In this document: positions 13,001 through 25,600 of the stretch, one piece after another | Layout: each line of letters begins with the position of its first letter | How positions within the stretch are numbered: the first letter of the stretch is position 1 | DNA from: Lepidodermella squamata | Lineage: Eukaryota > Gastrotricha | DNA length: 64,000 nt | Assembly: GCA_047495785.1 (NCBI GenBank) | Contig: JBLDXI010000028.1 | Span: 62,001 to 126,000 of the forward strand | Direction: 5' to 3' | The notes under the pieces: generated by a model | Database searches by the model: none | What the model saw: only the letters and a program-made list of their open reading frames with translations | Told to the model about the DNA's origin: nothing | Translations under genes and position numbers: made by a program

Positions 13001-15969
13001 GCCCGAGTCGAGGCCGAAGTGCCGCGAGGCGACTGTCGGTGAGCTGCTCGGCGCCGGTGGCATCTTGTCGCTGCGGTGAGTGTGATGGTGGTGTTGATGG
13101 TGGTGCTTGTGGTGTTTGTGGTGGTGTTTGTGGTGGTGGTGGCGGTGCTTCGGGGGCTTGCCGCTGCGGCCCGAGTACAGACTCGCCGAGCCGATGCCGC
13201 CTTTTTGCACCGGCTGCTGCAGCTGCTGTTGCTTTTTACTGCTGCTGCTAGCACTAGCCACTAGCGTTTTGTTGTTGTTGTTCGATTGTTTCGGCTGTTG
13301 ATTTCGGTGGTGTTGCTTTCGTTTCGCCTTGCTTTGCTGCTGCTGGGCTTTCGAGGCGGTGTTGGAGGCAGAAGAGCCACCGCCGCCGCCTCCGAACAGT
13401 TGGTCGAGGCGCTTGCGACTGGCCGACACCTGCTTGGCTTGCTGCAGGCGCAGGCTCTCGACGCTGAGCGAGGGCGGAAGACCTGATATAGATTACAAAA
13501 ACCAGAATTAATCGAATGGCGGACGGAGAAAATCGATAAATTGCGATATAGATGTAAACATCGGAGCTCGGAGCCCTAATATTAGTAACAAGTAGCGGAT
13601 TCCCAGCCGCGGAATGTGTGGATCACGATCACTTACTAATTGACTGCAGTTGTTTGGCCGCAAATTCTGTGAAATTTGTCAACACCTTGCGAAAACTGTG
13701 CATCCAGGCACGCGCTCCTAATTATTACGGGCGAATCACACGCTATAAACTGTGTGTAGGTGGCTGTTAATCACACGCCCAGCCGCTCAAGCACGAAAAA
13801 ATGACCGTCTGTAGCTAATTAAACTGGGTCGCTTTAACTGCTAGCAGTTTCGAACACTTTCGCTGGAACGAAAAAGCTAGAAAAGCCAGCTAGCTTGAAC
13901 TTGGAAATGTCACCGAATTAAGCAAAAAAAACGATGTCGCACGGATCAGTGGGGCTCAATTTTGCGCGCGGCTTATTACCTATAATTGAATTATGTCCTG
14001 GATTATGCGACGACGTATGATATGCGATGTCATTTAGATAAAAAAAAATACACGGCATCATGAGGATGAGCTACATAGTTGTAGTGTAGTAGTACCTGGC
14101 TGAAAGATGACGCCGTCTCGAACGGCGTAGAACAACGGCGGCGTGGCGTCGTAGTTCATGATGGCGGACTGCATGAGCAGCCGCGATGAGTTGACCGACG
14201 CCGCATCCAGCTGATGATGCAGTTGATAGCCTGCTGCTGCTGTTGGGGCGAACATGGCCTCGGGGCGAGGCGTGCGCGGCACCGGCGAGTCCGTATTCAC
14301 CGGGTTCACCTGGTTGTGCCGCAGCACCGGCGACATCGACTGCGGCTGCTGCTGGCCATTCGCCTGGCCATCCAGCGGCAGCGTCGTCGGGTGCGGCAGC
14401 CTAGTAGCCGTAGTCGACGATGAAGAAGATAGGCGGGTTTTCGCCGCCACCGTTGCTGCAGTCACCGAGCCGTTGCACTCAACCGCTGTGCAGCGAGACG
14501 ACGCCGACGACAGCTTGGTGATGCGCGTCGAGGCGCGCGACCGGCCCGACCGCGACGACGAGCCGTTCGACGCCTGTTTCGCGAGCGTCGACGACGTCGG
14601 CGAGCGCAGTGTCGCCGCGTCCTCGTTGCCGCCCGTCGTCGTGAAAATCTCCTCGTCGTCGTCGTCGTCGACGTCGTCGCTCGTTGTCGTCGAGCCGCGG
14701 CTCAGCGTGTTGTTGCCGTTGTTGCCGTTGTTGTTGCTGTTGTGCAGCGTCGATGAGGCGTCACGATGCCTCGCGTCCTCATCGCTCGTGTTCTCCAGCA
14801 AGCCTGGTATTATTTCGGAGGAGAAAAAACAATGAACTTATGAACACAATGAGTTCACAGGCAAATTGACCTGACCTAATGGCCTGGATCTGTACGCCTA
14901 TAATTTGCGACATAGTTACACTTTTTCCTTCCCGTTTTTTCATTCTACAAAATTAATACTCCTACTTTCGCGTGTTATCGATTTCATCACATTGATCGGA
15001 AATAATTAATTTCACTAATAAAACCGTGATTCAAGAGTGCCCACTGGAATTCCCGAATCCTAGATTTTTAATTATTTGTAACAGCAGCTCATAATCGGAA
15101 TTGTAAAATGTGAATGCGCGTATGGATCATGATTTTCAATTAAATCGCTTATAATAAGGAGAATACCTACAGTGAAAGTTGTCTAAACCGGACAAAGCAG
15201 GCAAGGAAAATAGTCAGGATTATCTTAAACCAGACTATAGGACACAAAATAACGTAAAACATTTGCATAAATTTGAAAATTATGAGACGACTCGGCAAGA
15301 TGCTTGCAGTTTTCTCCGAATCCGAATAAAATAAAAGCCGGAGAGTTTGACCTTAAAGTCGGTCCGGGTTAGACGAAGACTAGTCCGTTTTAGAGACAAT
15401 TTTCGCAGTACATAAAATGGAGCATTTTATAGAAAAATTCTATGAATAATTGAACTGCAGCTCCCAAAAATTTCAGACGCTAACAACTTTCAGCAGAATA
15501 AATTGCCACATTTCAGCAATAAAAAAATAACCTAGTCAATGAAATGTGCATTTGTCTGGAACTGTTTTATATCTATAAAATGTCTAAAATTGTTTTGACA
15601 GAATTAGGTATCTAAAATAAAATTGAATGAAAAAACGTATGTAAAAAACATACAAGTTTCATCTTCGAGGCTGTACAGATTGGAATCTGACGACTGGCCG
15701 ACGTTGCTGTAGCTGCCGTTGCTGGTCGACGGCTGCACGGGGCCGCCGGGCGACAGGCCGTTGTATTGATGACAATTGACACTTGTCACGACGATTTGTC
15801 CGTTGCTGCGATGGTGCGACGATGTCATCATCGTCGTCGGCGTCGTCGCCGTTTGGCCGTCCGTCACCGGGCTGGCGTCGCTGAGGGGCAGCGAGGCGTG
15901 GCTGAGGCCGTAAACGCCCTGGTCCACCTCGTCGTCTGTTAAATTGACTAGCAAATCAGCCGCACTCAT
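10027..15969 (-). CDS. KSR: KSR-like pseudokinase scaffold (Ras/MAPK pathway)
   Basis: Seven minus-strand exons join in frame: 15969-15654, 14803-14096, 13482-11981, 11409-10934, 10853-10487, 10289-10209 and 10143-10027 (1188 aa). Residues about 843-1150 are a kinase domain of KSR type: IPFADLEFGD entry, YLAPELL, DVFAFGTLLYE, and a C-terminus with a PERLN motif. Catalytic features are gone: no glycine loop (RDSDGH), His880 at the beta3 lysine position, His971 where KSR keeps the catalytic-loop Asp, and D-C-S instead of DFG at 989-991. It should act as a non-catalytic scaffold or allosteric partner for RAF/MEK. The N-terminal 840 residues are Ser/His/Gln-rich and disordered-looking. I see no C1 zinc finger or CA1 coiled coil. 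A good acceptor at 16005/16006 keeps the frame open upstream of the chosen ATG, so further 5' exons may exist. Confidence 0.75.
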
Positions 15970-18931
15970 ACTAATCGTAGTAGTAGTAGTAGTAGTCGTG
16001 TCAGCTGAGGATGATGAGGATGATGGTTAGGACGATCGAGCAGATTCACCGTCCAGTCCATGAACAACACAAACGAAAAACGAGGCGAACACGGGGCAAA
16101 ATAAAAACAAAAGGGTCTCGCCTATATAAATGGGTAAAGAATAATAACAGCAATTAAAATACTAGCTGGTATTACTCATAATAATAATAATAATAATAAT
16201 AATATTAGTATGAAAATAAGTGTTTGAAAGAATTTTCAGCTGTCGCTTGGTTTTTTCTTACTGCTACTGCTACTGCGCTTGCTGTCGTCGGTAAATAACA
16301 GGCGATAGACGCTTAAATTTTGTCGCTCGGTATTACAGCAGCAGTACCCGGTTGTATAGTAGCAATCGCCAGTATAAACATCAGGAGCAGCAGCAGCAGC
16401 AGCAGCAGGCAGTCATGCGTCGCCATCATCGTCATCGGCACGAATATGTTGTGTGCATGCGAAAAAAACGCGAGCGATATAATATTATATGCTAATACGT
16501 GCGGGCGCGCGCGCATTATTTCGCATGTTGTGTGCGTGCGAACGAGTCGACGAGAAGGGCCGCTCGTTCACCGATCGATAGTCCTGTGCGCGCATACTAT
16601 ATATATATATATATATATAATACACACGACGTATAATATTATGAGAGCGGGATTTTATTTTTTTGCAGCAAGCGGCGGGAAAATCGATGCGGCGAGGCCT
16701 GGGCGCCGAGACTCGCTTTCCGCATCGCCGCATCACCAGGCCACCCCCCTGCCCTTGCCGTCAATAAATCGCCGCCGCCAAGGCAGAAACACAGCGCAAA
16801 TCGCCTGGCGACGCCGCCGCTTTGTTTTCGACTCCTCGTTCGTTCGCTTTTTTGCAACCGCTAATTGCTGTGTCATCAGCGTCATCAGCGTCGTCGTATA
16901 CAGCGCGCTCGCAGCATCGACCATACATCGACCATCAATCGTCAACCATGCAGCATCACCTCGAATTGCAAAAAATGAGCGATTGCGCACGACGAAAAGG
17001 TGTCATTTTCGGGGAAACGCTCGCGCATGTATCGGGAATTTAAAATCAAAGCGCTAATAGCCGCGAGGCTATTTCGCGATGCGTGTATTTGAACCCTAAA
17101 TAGAGCAACGGAAGTCAGCCGCCGAGCGTAGGATCTAATGCGCATCCGGTGATTTTTTCTGTTCACCGACTGAGCGAAATTTCTCGGAATAACTCGGCAA
17201 TGTCAAACACTCTCGATGAATCATTTTGTTAGCAAAATAATAATGATGATAAATCATTTCGTAAACATTCGCTATAACTCGGCTCGAATATATTATCGAG
17301 TCTACATGAAATCCAGCTTCCATCGTGGCTACCTATTATCACCTGCGACCTATCACGCATCCTGTTGTCAAGCGAAAACGATTAGTCGTCTTACACTAGA
17401 ATATTTACAGATTATATGAAAAATTGCCGAGGTTCGTAATTTTGGACACTAGATTAAAAGTTCGCAAGGACTGTTCAAAACAGGCTGAGGCGCCAAGATG
17501 GACAAGATGTCGAGTCCGTTTGAGTGTTTGTTCATGAAATTTGCATCAATTTAATGATTTACGACTTGTTTTCATGCTTATGCATTTTTGAACACCGATA
17601 TGAGACAAAACAATGCTTCCTTTGTTTTTTCGTCTGTTCGCTTGTGCGCATGTGTTTGCCGGCGGCTAGCCACTCCGCCCCCGGGCATCTATTGACTATT
17701 GTCTATTGGTAGGTCTGTTGGTGCCTAGTCGGTCGATCTATCGATTCCTGGCGGCCGCGTTTTTTTTTAACATCACTCATCCAGTTGATAAGCTATAAGA
17801 GAGAGCTTATATAGGCTTAAAGGAGGAATGAATTTCTCCCGTCATCTTTACATTCTTTATTCTTTCTTCTTTGTTCTCGCGATGAGCCTGCCAAATAACC
17901 AAAGATATCGATCGAATTAATTTGCTACTCGATGGATTTGCGATAAAAATAGCTCATCTTAATAGGGACATCTTTAATACTAAAATTGCGTATCAGGTGA
18001 GCAAAAAAAGCAGAATGTGAAAACATAAAAGTCGGCGCGATTATCAGAAATAAGGGCGCGGATTTGAGCGGATTTGCAAAACATTTTTTTGTTACTGCAA
18101 CGGGTTTCGAATTCCAATGCTTTCTAATACCTCTGCGAGCCAATTATTGACACGTACTTGACGAAATTGATTAGGTATATTCGAGTGAGAGAGAGCGAGA
18201 GGAGGGCGCGCGTTTTTTCATTTTTTATTGTCGCACATATTGACGGAATGTGTGCCAAATTAGAGCTGAACAAATCTTGACACAATATCCAATCATCAAT
18301 CGAAAAATCGCCACTCGAAATCATCACGTGGCGAAATTTTCATAAATGAAAGATAGCTAAATATATTCTACCTCCGTAATAGCTAAATAAACCGCAACTG
18401 GAGAATCACGGACCCTAAAAAATAGGTAATATGTCAAATTCCTCAGTGCGAAGTTGAACAGCTGTTGATAAAAGTATCAGAAATCCGACGACATAACCGT
18501 GAGACATGTCCCTTTCAATTGCTGCTGTTTCACAAAGCTGTGAGCTGCAGATCCGGCACAACCCTTCATATTCACTGACAAGCCAATTATATTATAGTCA
18601 TTTCTTCCGCATTTTATTGAATAAAGAATACCTACTATAATATAACACGTATATAATTATACAAAAGATGCCAAGCTTTGCTTTTGTTACACCATGTTAA
18701 TATACTTATATGCAACAACAACAATGTTGGAATTAAAATAGCTGTTTATTGATCGATTGATTGATTGATTGATTGGAAAAATAAAGCTATAAATAGTAAT
18801 AAAGTATTATGAGGCGCTTTGCTTAGGCAAGCGTGACGAGACGATACGAGGCGCGATGACGAGAGATGAGAGAGAGAAATTTCAAAAATTCAAGACTAAT
18901 TTGTGTGGGTGCCGACGACGACGACGCTGTG
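15970..18931. other. Intergenic region, possible 5' end of the KSR-like gene
   Basis: No exon could be established. On the minus strand a pyrimidine tract ending in CAG (acceptor after 16005) is followed by open frame into the KSR exon, so the left edge may be intronic. Repeats include (AAT)n at about 16176-16203, an AGC run near 16383-16407, a TA run near 16598-16619 and (GATT)n near 18752-18774. I searched by eye for a C1-type Cys/His pattern in the minus-strand frames and found none. Confidence 0.5.
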
Positions 18932-19405
18932 TCACAGCTTGACAATGTCGTCATCGTCACTGCTGTCGTCGTCGTCGTCGTCGCCGCCGCCGGCGTTGTT
19001 GAGCTGGTTCGAATCGCCGCCGAGGACCATGGCGGACAGGCAGCCGAACTCGCACTGCTTCTGCGCGCGGTCGCAGCCGAGCGCCTCCGAGCCGCACGCC
19101 ACAAAGTCGGCGTAGCACGACGTCAGGCACGCCGCTAGTTGCCCGTCGTTGTCGTCCGAACCCGCCGCCGCCGCCGTCGCCGCAGCCACTTGTCCTTCAC
19201 CGTCGTCATCGCCACTCAGCAACAAGTCGTTATTCGCATTGTCACCCAGCACAGCTAGGTCAAAGTCGTCAAGGTCGTTATTGTTATTAGCATTATCGTC
19301 GTTGCTGTTCTCGACCAGGTAGACGGGCGCGGCGGCGGCGAGGGCGACGAAGAGTATTGCCGCAACAGCGGCGCCACGGCGGTTCCAGCCTCCAGCTCTT
19401 GACAT
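18932..19405 (-). CDS. Small secreted acidic protein with a symmetric six-cysteine motif
   Basis: Single-exon reading of 157 residues. Residues 11-26 form an Ala-rich hydrophobic signal peptide after two arginines, so the product is predicted to be secreted. The middle (31-90) is rich in Asp/Asn. Six cysteines at 93, 97, 104, 111, 118 and 122 have the palindromic spacing C-x3-C-x6-C-x6-C-x6-C-x3-C, and the tail is a run of Asp/Gly/Ser. The paired CxxxC elements resemble helical-hairpin miniproteins, but I recognise no named family. High coding GC, as in the conserved genes nearby, supports a real gene. Additional exons cannot be excluded. Function unknown; a secreted disulfide-stabilised peptide or extracellular-matrix protein is plausible. 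Confidence 0.6.
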   Translation of the reverse strand: MSRAGGWNRRGAAVAAILFVALAAAAPVYLVENSNDDNANNNNDLDDFDLAVLGDNANNDLLLSGDDDGEGQVAAATAAAAGSDDNDGQLAACLTSCYADFVACGSEALGCDRAQKQCEFGCLSAMVLGGDSNQLNNAGGGDDDDDDSSDDDDIVKL

Positions 19406-22400
19406 CGTCTTCTTTCAACAAAGCCTAATAAGCCTATCGGGATAGTAAGAAAACAAATCTGATTGATAGCAAAAAAGCCGAGAGGCGTATAGTGGGCTGA
19501 TTGAGGATGATTACTGACTGTCGCGACACCCACTCAATTCTTCTTGCATAAATTACGCGCGCATGCACTTTTCATGATTTTTCAACTTCTATTTAATGAC
19601 GAATGAGTATTTCAATGGCAATTTTTCAACAAATATTCCGCGCAAAAAACATGCTATTTGGAGGGAGGGGTGAGAATGGCTACTATAATTATGATTTGAA
19701 AATTGGTTCAAGCCTTAAATGTTGCGAGAGAGCGATGAGGCTTCGAAAATTTGCAGTAAAAATGTATCGATTAATAAATACTACGAATGAATGAACGAAC
19801 GAATGAATGAATGAATGAATGGCAATGTTAATAGCTCTTCGATTGACCCCATCATCAGAGTGGGAGGTAGTCGTTGTTGTCCTTGCACTGCGTTGTTTCC
19901 ACCTCCTCGTCGTCATCATCATCATCATCATCACAAAGCAAGTAGTTATAATACTTGAAAATTGTTAAATTCCATGCAATATTCATGACTGTGAGCGTCG
20001 TGTCAAAGTGCACACCCGTGAAAACTGAAGCCTTTGTGAAACGTCATTCGCCATCAGATGATGATTATGATGAGGATGAGGATATTGAGGGTGAATCTTT
20101 TTATGTGCGGTCGGTCACTTTGATGGCTTTTATACAAGCGCGCACAAAGTATCATATCAAATTTATAACATTATTTTAATTTTAAATTCTATATTAGGCA
20201 AGCGATTTTTGGCAAGATAACGCAGTTTGTTCTCGATATGCGATGCCTATTAATCCAGCAGAAGCCACAAAAACCATATACACCATAGCATGAAATTTTG
20301 AGAATTTCGACATCGAAAACACAACAACACGGATCAAAAGTTTGAAGTTTGAATGCTGAAAACAAAGCGCGTACAAATTATGGAGTGCCTAATTATAGCG
20401 TCTAAATAAAAAATATTGTATTGGGCGCCATTCATAAATTGCGACAAATTAATTCTTGGCCGAGCGACAAGATCTCGCGGTGTCGCTATCACTGCTCAAC
20501 CATGCGTGGAACAAGCTAGCGATCGGGAGGTAGACTATCGCATTCACAAAATCGGCATCGACCGTGGGTGGCGGCAGTTTTTTAAAACGATCTCGGTATA
20601 CACACGTATAAGCAATCAATTACGCACGGCAGCCTCTCGGAAAAGCGACTCACTTTTCAGCTACCACACAAGCGTAGCGCTTTCACGCTAATACTACTTT
20701 CGCGAAAATCACAGCCGTCCCAGTTGACGAGCATTAGATTATTATAGCGGTTAAACTGGTTAAGCCTAGAAGGAATTACGGAAGACACTGTCTGTGTGTA
20801 GTAAATTTCCAGCACATCATCGTGGCGCGTGAGAGGAAGGTCAAATTTTGCCGGCAATCGAGGCCGCGCGCACGCACAGGAAAGACGCGCGTTGACGAAG
20901 CGGAAAAACATACGCGAGTCGTCAATTTTTATTGTTTTCACTGCGCCCGCGCGCTGTGTCGCCATATGCCATCTCTGGCTAATTAGGCGCCTTTGCATGG
21001 CGCTAATGGCCGGCCGGCCACGCACCTGAGTATAAGAATAGCGCGCACCTGAGACTCACTCGTTCGGAATGGCGAGAAAATAAACTGCGTGAAACTGGGA
21101 CTGCACATTGCCGTTGTTATCGCTAAGTGCTGCGCGCCCCCGATTCGACGTCACTGAATCGATTGACTCAATGACAAATCATCGCTTTTTTATCCGGCGA
21201 CTGATGGTCATCGTCACCATCATTTTACACCGGCGAGTCATCAATGTGCAATGTGACTCATTTGCGGTTGTTGTAATTAAGTGACACAGGAAGGAAGCGC
21301 ATCGAAGCGGAGTGAATTTCGGAAAAACGTCATTCTCTTTTGCAAGCCAAAAGTGCGCCAGCGAAAACGGACCTGATTAGTCCAAAAATATACCCGATTC
21401 GAACTCCTTACATTGCAATGAAACCATTTTCTAGTATAGACGTTTAAAAAAATGTCTCGACGGAAGTGTTCACCTATATTAACGGCTATATAACGCGAAA
21501 ATTATTTGTCATTTGTTAAAACGCATTTCGGCGAAATTCCTGTATACACGTTTGCGGCTATAAATAAAAAACTCATTCGCCGGGGAAAATATTATATAGG
21601 TTAATGAGGCTAAGTGAAATGCATCCGGAATGAAATTGAAAAAAACACACGATAGCCACTTGTTGCAACACTTCAAATGATGTGATGAATAATCCGTATT
21701 TTTGTAATTGTTCGCAACTATATTATATCAGGATATAATCGTTCGGAAATATGAAAAGAAAATTGTACGCAGCCGGTAGGGATACAATAGTAGCCGGTAG
21801 CGAAGTCCGTGGCCGTGGGTGTTTTGGTACAAGCTAATAAAATCGCAGCAGCTTTCACGCGATTTCTAATTCTCACGGGTAATTTTATTCGAGCCACACA
21901 CAATACAAGCAATGTGTCACTGCCGTCCTAATATCGGCCGTCGGCCGTCCACGAAAGAAGAAAGAGAAATAATTCGCGAGACGCCTATAATTTTTCTCAG
22001 CTTCAATCGACACGCCTCGTCAATTAATCTGAATGTCCTCATCGTGAGGGCGCAAGTTCGCGGCTTTGACAAGGCGTCAGTTTTGCTTAAAAATGAGAAC
22101 TCACGACCATGCGATTCGATTCCCGGTAAACTTTTGAATGTCGCACAGACGGCAACTTGTCACGGCCGCAATTTTGAACCTATTTTCAAGTCAACTGCCA
22201 GAAAAAATACAATGGACGTGCCTGAAGTGTTCTGAATTTATTCGCACTGCCCGTGGCCGTTGGTGATAACAGCGTGTCTCAAAGACTCCCACATCTGTTC
22301 CCAATGATCAACACGTTTTTATCCACTAGGCCAAACTTTGAGTGATTTTTTCCCCGATTCCGGCCACTAGTACAGTTAATTTCGATCGTAATTTCGAAAC

Positions 22401-22611
22401 ATCGACGCCGGATAATAAAAGCAATGACTTTGTACTTTTCTGTCGAGTTTTTATTACTGTTGAAAAAGTGCACGTCGATAGATAAAGAATCGATCATGAT
22501 AATATGGCGGTGCGAGTTGATACGGTATAAAATAACGTTGCATTTTGTTGAGAAGAAGAAGATGATGTTGATGTAAAACGAGGTAGAGGATATAGGCAGG
22601 ATATACTGAAA
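19406..22611. other. Intergenic region between the secreted-protein gene and RTTN
   Basis: No supported gene. (GAAT)n lies at about 19787-19820 and (ATC)n at about 19913-19932. Short open frames near 19.96-20.18 kb (+) and 20.19-20.38 kb (−) have no conserved features. The right part is probably the 3' UTR of RTTN, with a minus-strand AATAAA near 22449-22454, about 160 nt beyond its stop. Confidence 0.5.
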
Positions 22612-25600
22612 TCACTGGTTGTTGAGCACATGAATTGCCATGCTGACGTTATTGTGGTGAGCTGCACCAGGCGACGATCTAGCACTGCCGCCTATGTTGT
22701 TGTTGTTGCTTGTGGAGCCTAGCAAATTCGAACCGGAATTGCCAGCTGCCGATGTGAGGCCGAGTCGGCGAGCCGTTTTGCCTCGCCTCGCCAGCAACTG
22801 CAGCAGCTCGGCCGCTTCCGAGTCGCGCTGCGCCCCGGCCCAGTCGTTCAGCAACGGCAGGTACAGCTCGCTGGCATCGCCTACAAAATCAATTCAGAAA
22901 ACTGTCAACAATAGTCAACAAAAGTTAGCGATAATCCCTGAATTGAGTTGAAATAAATTCGCTTCTAAAATGTCCTCAACATGGTGTGATTAGTGAAACT
23001 GTGGGATTGGAGCAAAAAATGGTGTTATCTCCACTGATGTATCTTCAAACATGACAGTGAAGAAGAGAATAGGGCTTTCGGCATTGACTTGTTGTCATTT
23101 TTTCCAACATGGAGAAACAACCCTCTCGACATATTCTCAATTCAGAAGAATGCAAGCTCTACTGATCAGTCAGATCGCAAGGATTGGATTGACAGTGCCA
23201 GGCGACTTCATTTCAGTGCCCCGAATGTGGATTCTTCAAGATGTCGCATATACTTATGTGATTATGTGATTAAAACAAACGTACCCAATAGGACGTGATG
23301 GCCGGCTGGCCAGACGAGAGCAGCCGAGCGTAGCAGTTTCAGCAACACTCGCCGTTCCGTCACCAGACCACTGCCAATGTTGTTGCTGCTGCTGCCTATC
23401 GCATCGCAGCCTTCTGCTGTTGCAGCCCCGTAGCAGCCGCCCCACGACGACGAAGCAGTTGCTTGCTTACTGTTGCCACTGCCACTGCTACTGCCTGCGA
23501 CGACGACGTTGTTGAGCAGGCGAGTGGCGAGGCGTTGCGGCAGCCGGGTGGCGAAGACGCGGCCGAGAGCGCGCGGCGACGACACCACCACGCCCGCCAG
23601 CAAGTCCAACGCAGCGCCCGCCAGCACACGGCAGTTCTGAAAAAAAGTAGTCATTCACTATAGGTAGCCCAATACTAAACAAGCACTTTCATGGCTAATG
23701 TAATCTAAATATATGCGCACGACTCCTTAGCATTTCCGACTAGTTTGCTTGAAAATTCGAAGATTCGCGTTTTTTGGCTCGGCTAAGAAAGGTTTGAAAG
23801 TTGCGACCTGGGCAAGCAGGCCAGATTCGTTAGAAATAAACTTACGGCGTCGAATTTGCCAGCTGATTGGCCTCCCGGCTGGTGGTGTTGCTGTTGCAGC
23901 AAATCGGGCATGAACCGCGCCGTCAGTTCGGCGAGGGCGAGCACGTCCTGAGCCGGCACGACACTTGGCATCGCCGCTGCAAACTGCTGTTGCTGCTGCA
24001 GCGTGTCGCTAGAAGCTGCTGCTGCTGCGACGAGGTTGCGGCCGAGCCTCAAACACGCGATCGCCGCCAGTGAAGCGTGGCCGCGCTGTTTCGCCAGCGC
24101 CGACGAGATGCTGCCTGGCCAAGACGCGCCCGTCGCCAGCGTCAGCAGCGTCGTCGCCACGATCGGCAGCACGCCGGCCGCCGAGCAACACGCCACCGCC
24201 GCCCGCCTGCTGCTGCTTTGACCATCGTCGAAGTGCGCCGAAACCGCCGCGAAATCGAGCAGGGCGGCGAGTTCTTCGAAGACCCACGGCTGCAGATCCG
24301 CGTTGTTGCTGCTGCTGCTGTTGCTGCTGCTGGGTTGGTTCTGGCTGGCTGCGTACGCCGACGCCTGGATGCGCTGAGCCAAGGCGACGATGCGCTGCCA
24401 CAGACGCGGCGATGCGAACAGCCGCCGAGTTGCGACACCACTGCTCGATGCTGATGCTGCTGCTGCTGGCAAGCTCTGTTGCAGGGCGCACAGGCAAGCG
24501 ACGGCTCGAATGCTCGCCAGCGTCGATTTTGCGTGCGAGGCGCCACAAGTCGCCCCTACCAGCAACAGTTCTTCAAATTTGTCCAATGCGGCTTCACTGC
24601 CTGAAATCATTCAAGACAAATCTTAATCTTTCATGCTCATCTTGGGAGGAAAAAAATAGAATTGATCTCGAATACTATTTCATGAATTAAAATGTACATA
24701 TCATTTTTGAAAGACAGAGTTCCAGGAATCCATTAAACACAAATCTATATCGATAGCTCATGTGTTGGAACCTCACATTTATGGTTCAAATATTGGGTAT
24801 TCCCTTTGCACGGACATGGTCACTAGCTACAAACAATGCTCTTTCATTGGTTCCCGTACCCTTCCATTTCAGGATTTAGTTTCAACCAATTTTTTTCCAT
24901 AATATTTATCAACAGCAGTTCTCACCTTCAACCTTAAATTTGTAAGGGAATTCACTTTTCCTCAATTCTGTGCTTGCGTCCAAAAATGGGAAAATCGAAA
25001 AAATCAAAATTAATTTTGAAAACTGTTCTCACCTTCAAACATGCCATTTGAAACGGCTGATTTCGTGGCGTTATCGCACCGAGCAGCAGCCGCGCACAAC
25101 AGCTGCAGCGTGACGGCTCCGACATGGCGCTGCGACGGGGTGGAACCCGGTTCCAGCAACACACTGACCGCCAACATGGGCGCCATTTCCGTCAGCATAA
25201 TCGCCGGGGTGCTCAAGCGCGACGACTCGACTTTGCCCACCAAATCATGCTGTACGACGGCGATGTGGAACCGACACAGTGCCTCGGCCAGTTTCGGCCT
25301 AATCGACTGCGAACACGCGGCTAGTAGCTGAGACGACAGCGCCATCAGTGTCCTGAGTGGGGCGATCAAGCCAGCCGGCCATCGGGTTGCACTCGCCAAA
25401 CTCGTCAAAGCAGGCAGCAAATTTCTGGCGACGCAAATTGCCAATCGATCGATTTTATCGACTTCAATCGTCACATTCTCGGGTAGAAAATCGACGAGGG
25501 CTGACATGGCTGATTCGAGCCACTCAATTTCGCACTTGAAACACTTCAGGAACGAACCAACCAGCCCTGACAAACTGCAAGACAGCGCGATTAAATCGAA

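Noticed and set aside
12017-13042. Long open frame (341 codons) on the plus strand opposite KSR exon 3
   Set aside because: It is the complement of a GC-rich, Ser/His/Arg-coding exon; its translation is Arg/Ala-rich with no motif, and the minus-strand exons splice coherently.
19955-20376. Two small opposed open frames with weak signal-peptide-like starts
   Set aside because: The plus-strand frame has no ATG before its hydrophobic part, and neither shows conserved spacing, splice sites or composition typical of the real genes here.
24070-24690. Open frames of up to 206 codons opposite an RTTN exon
   Set aside because: They arise from GC-rich and GCT-repeat sequence of the rotatin exon on the other strand and show no domain.
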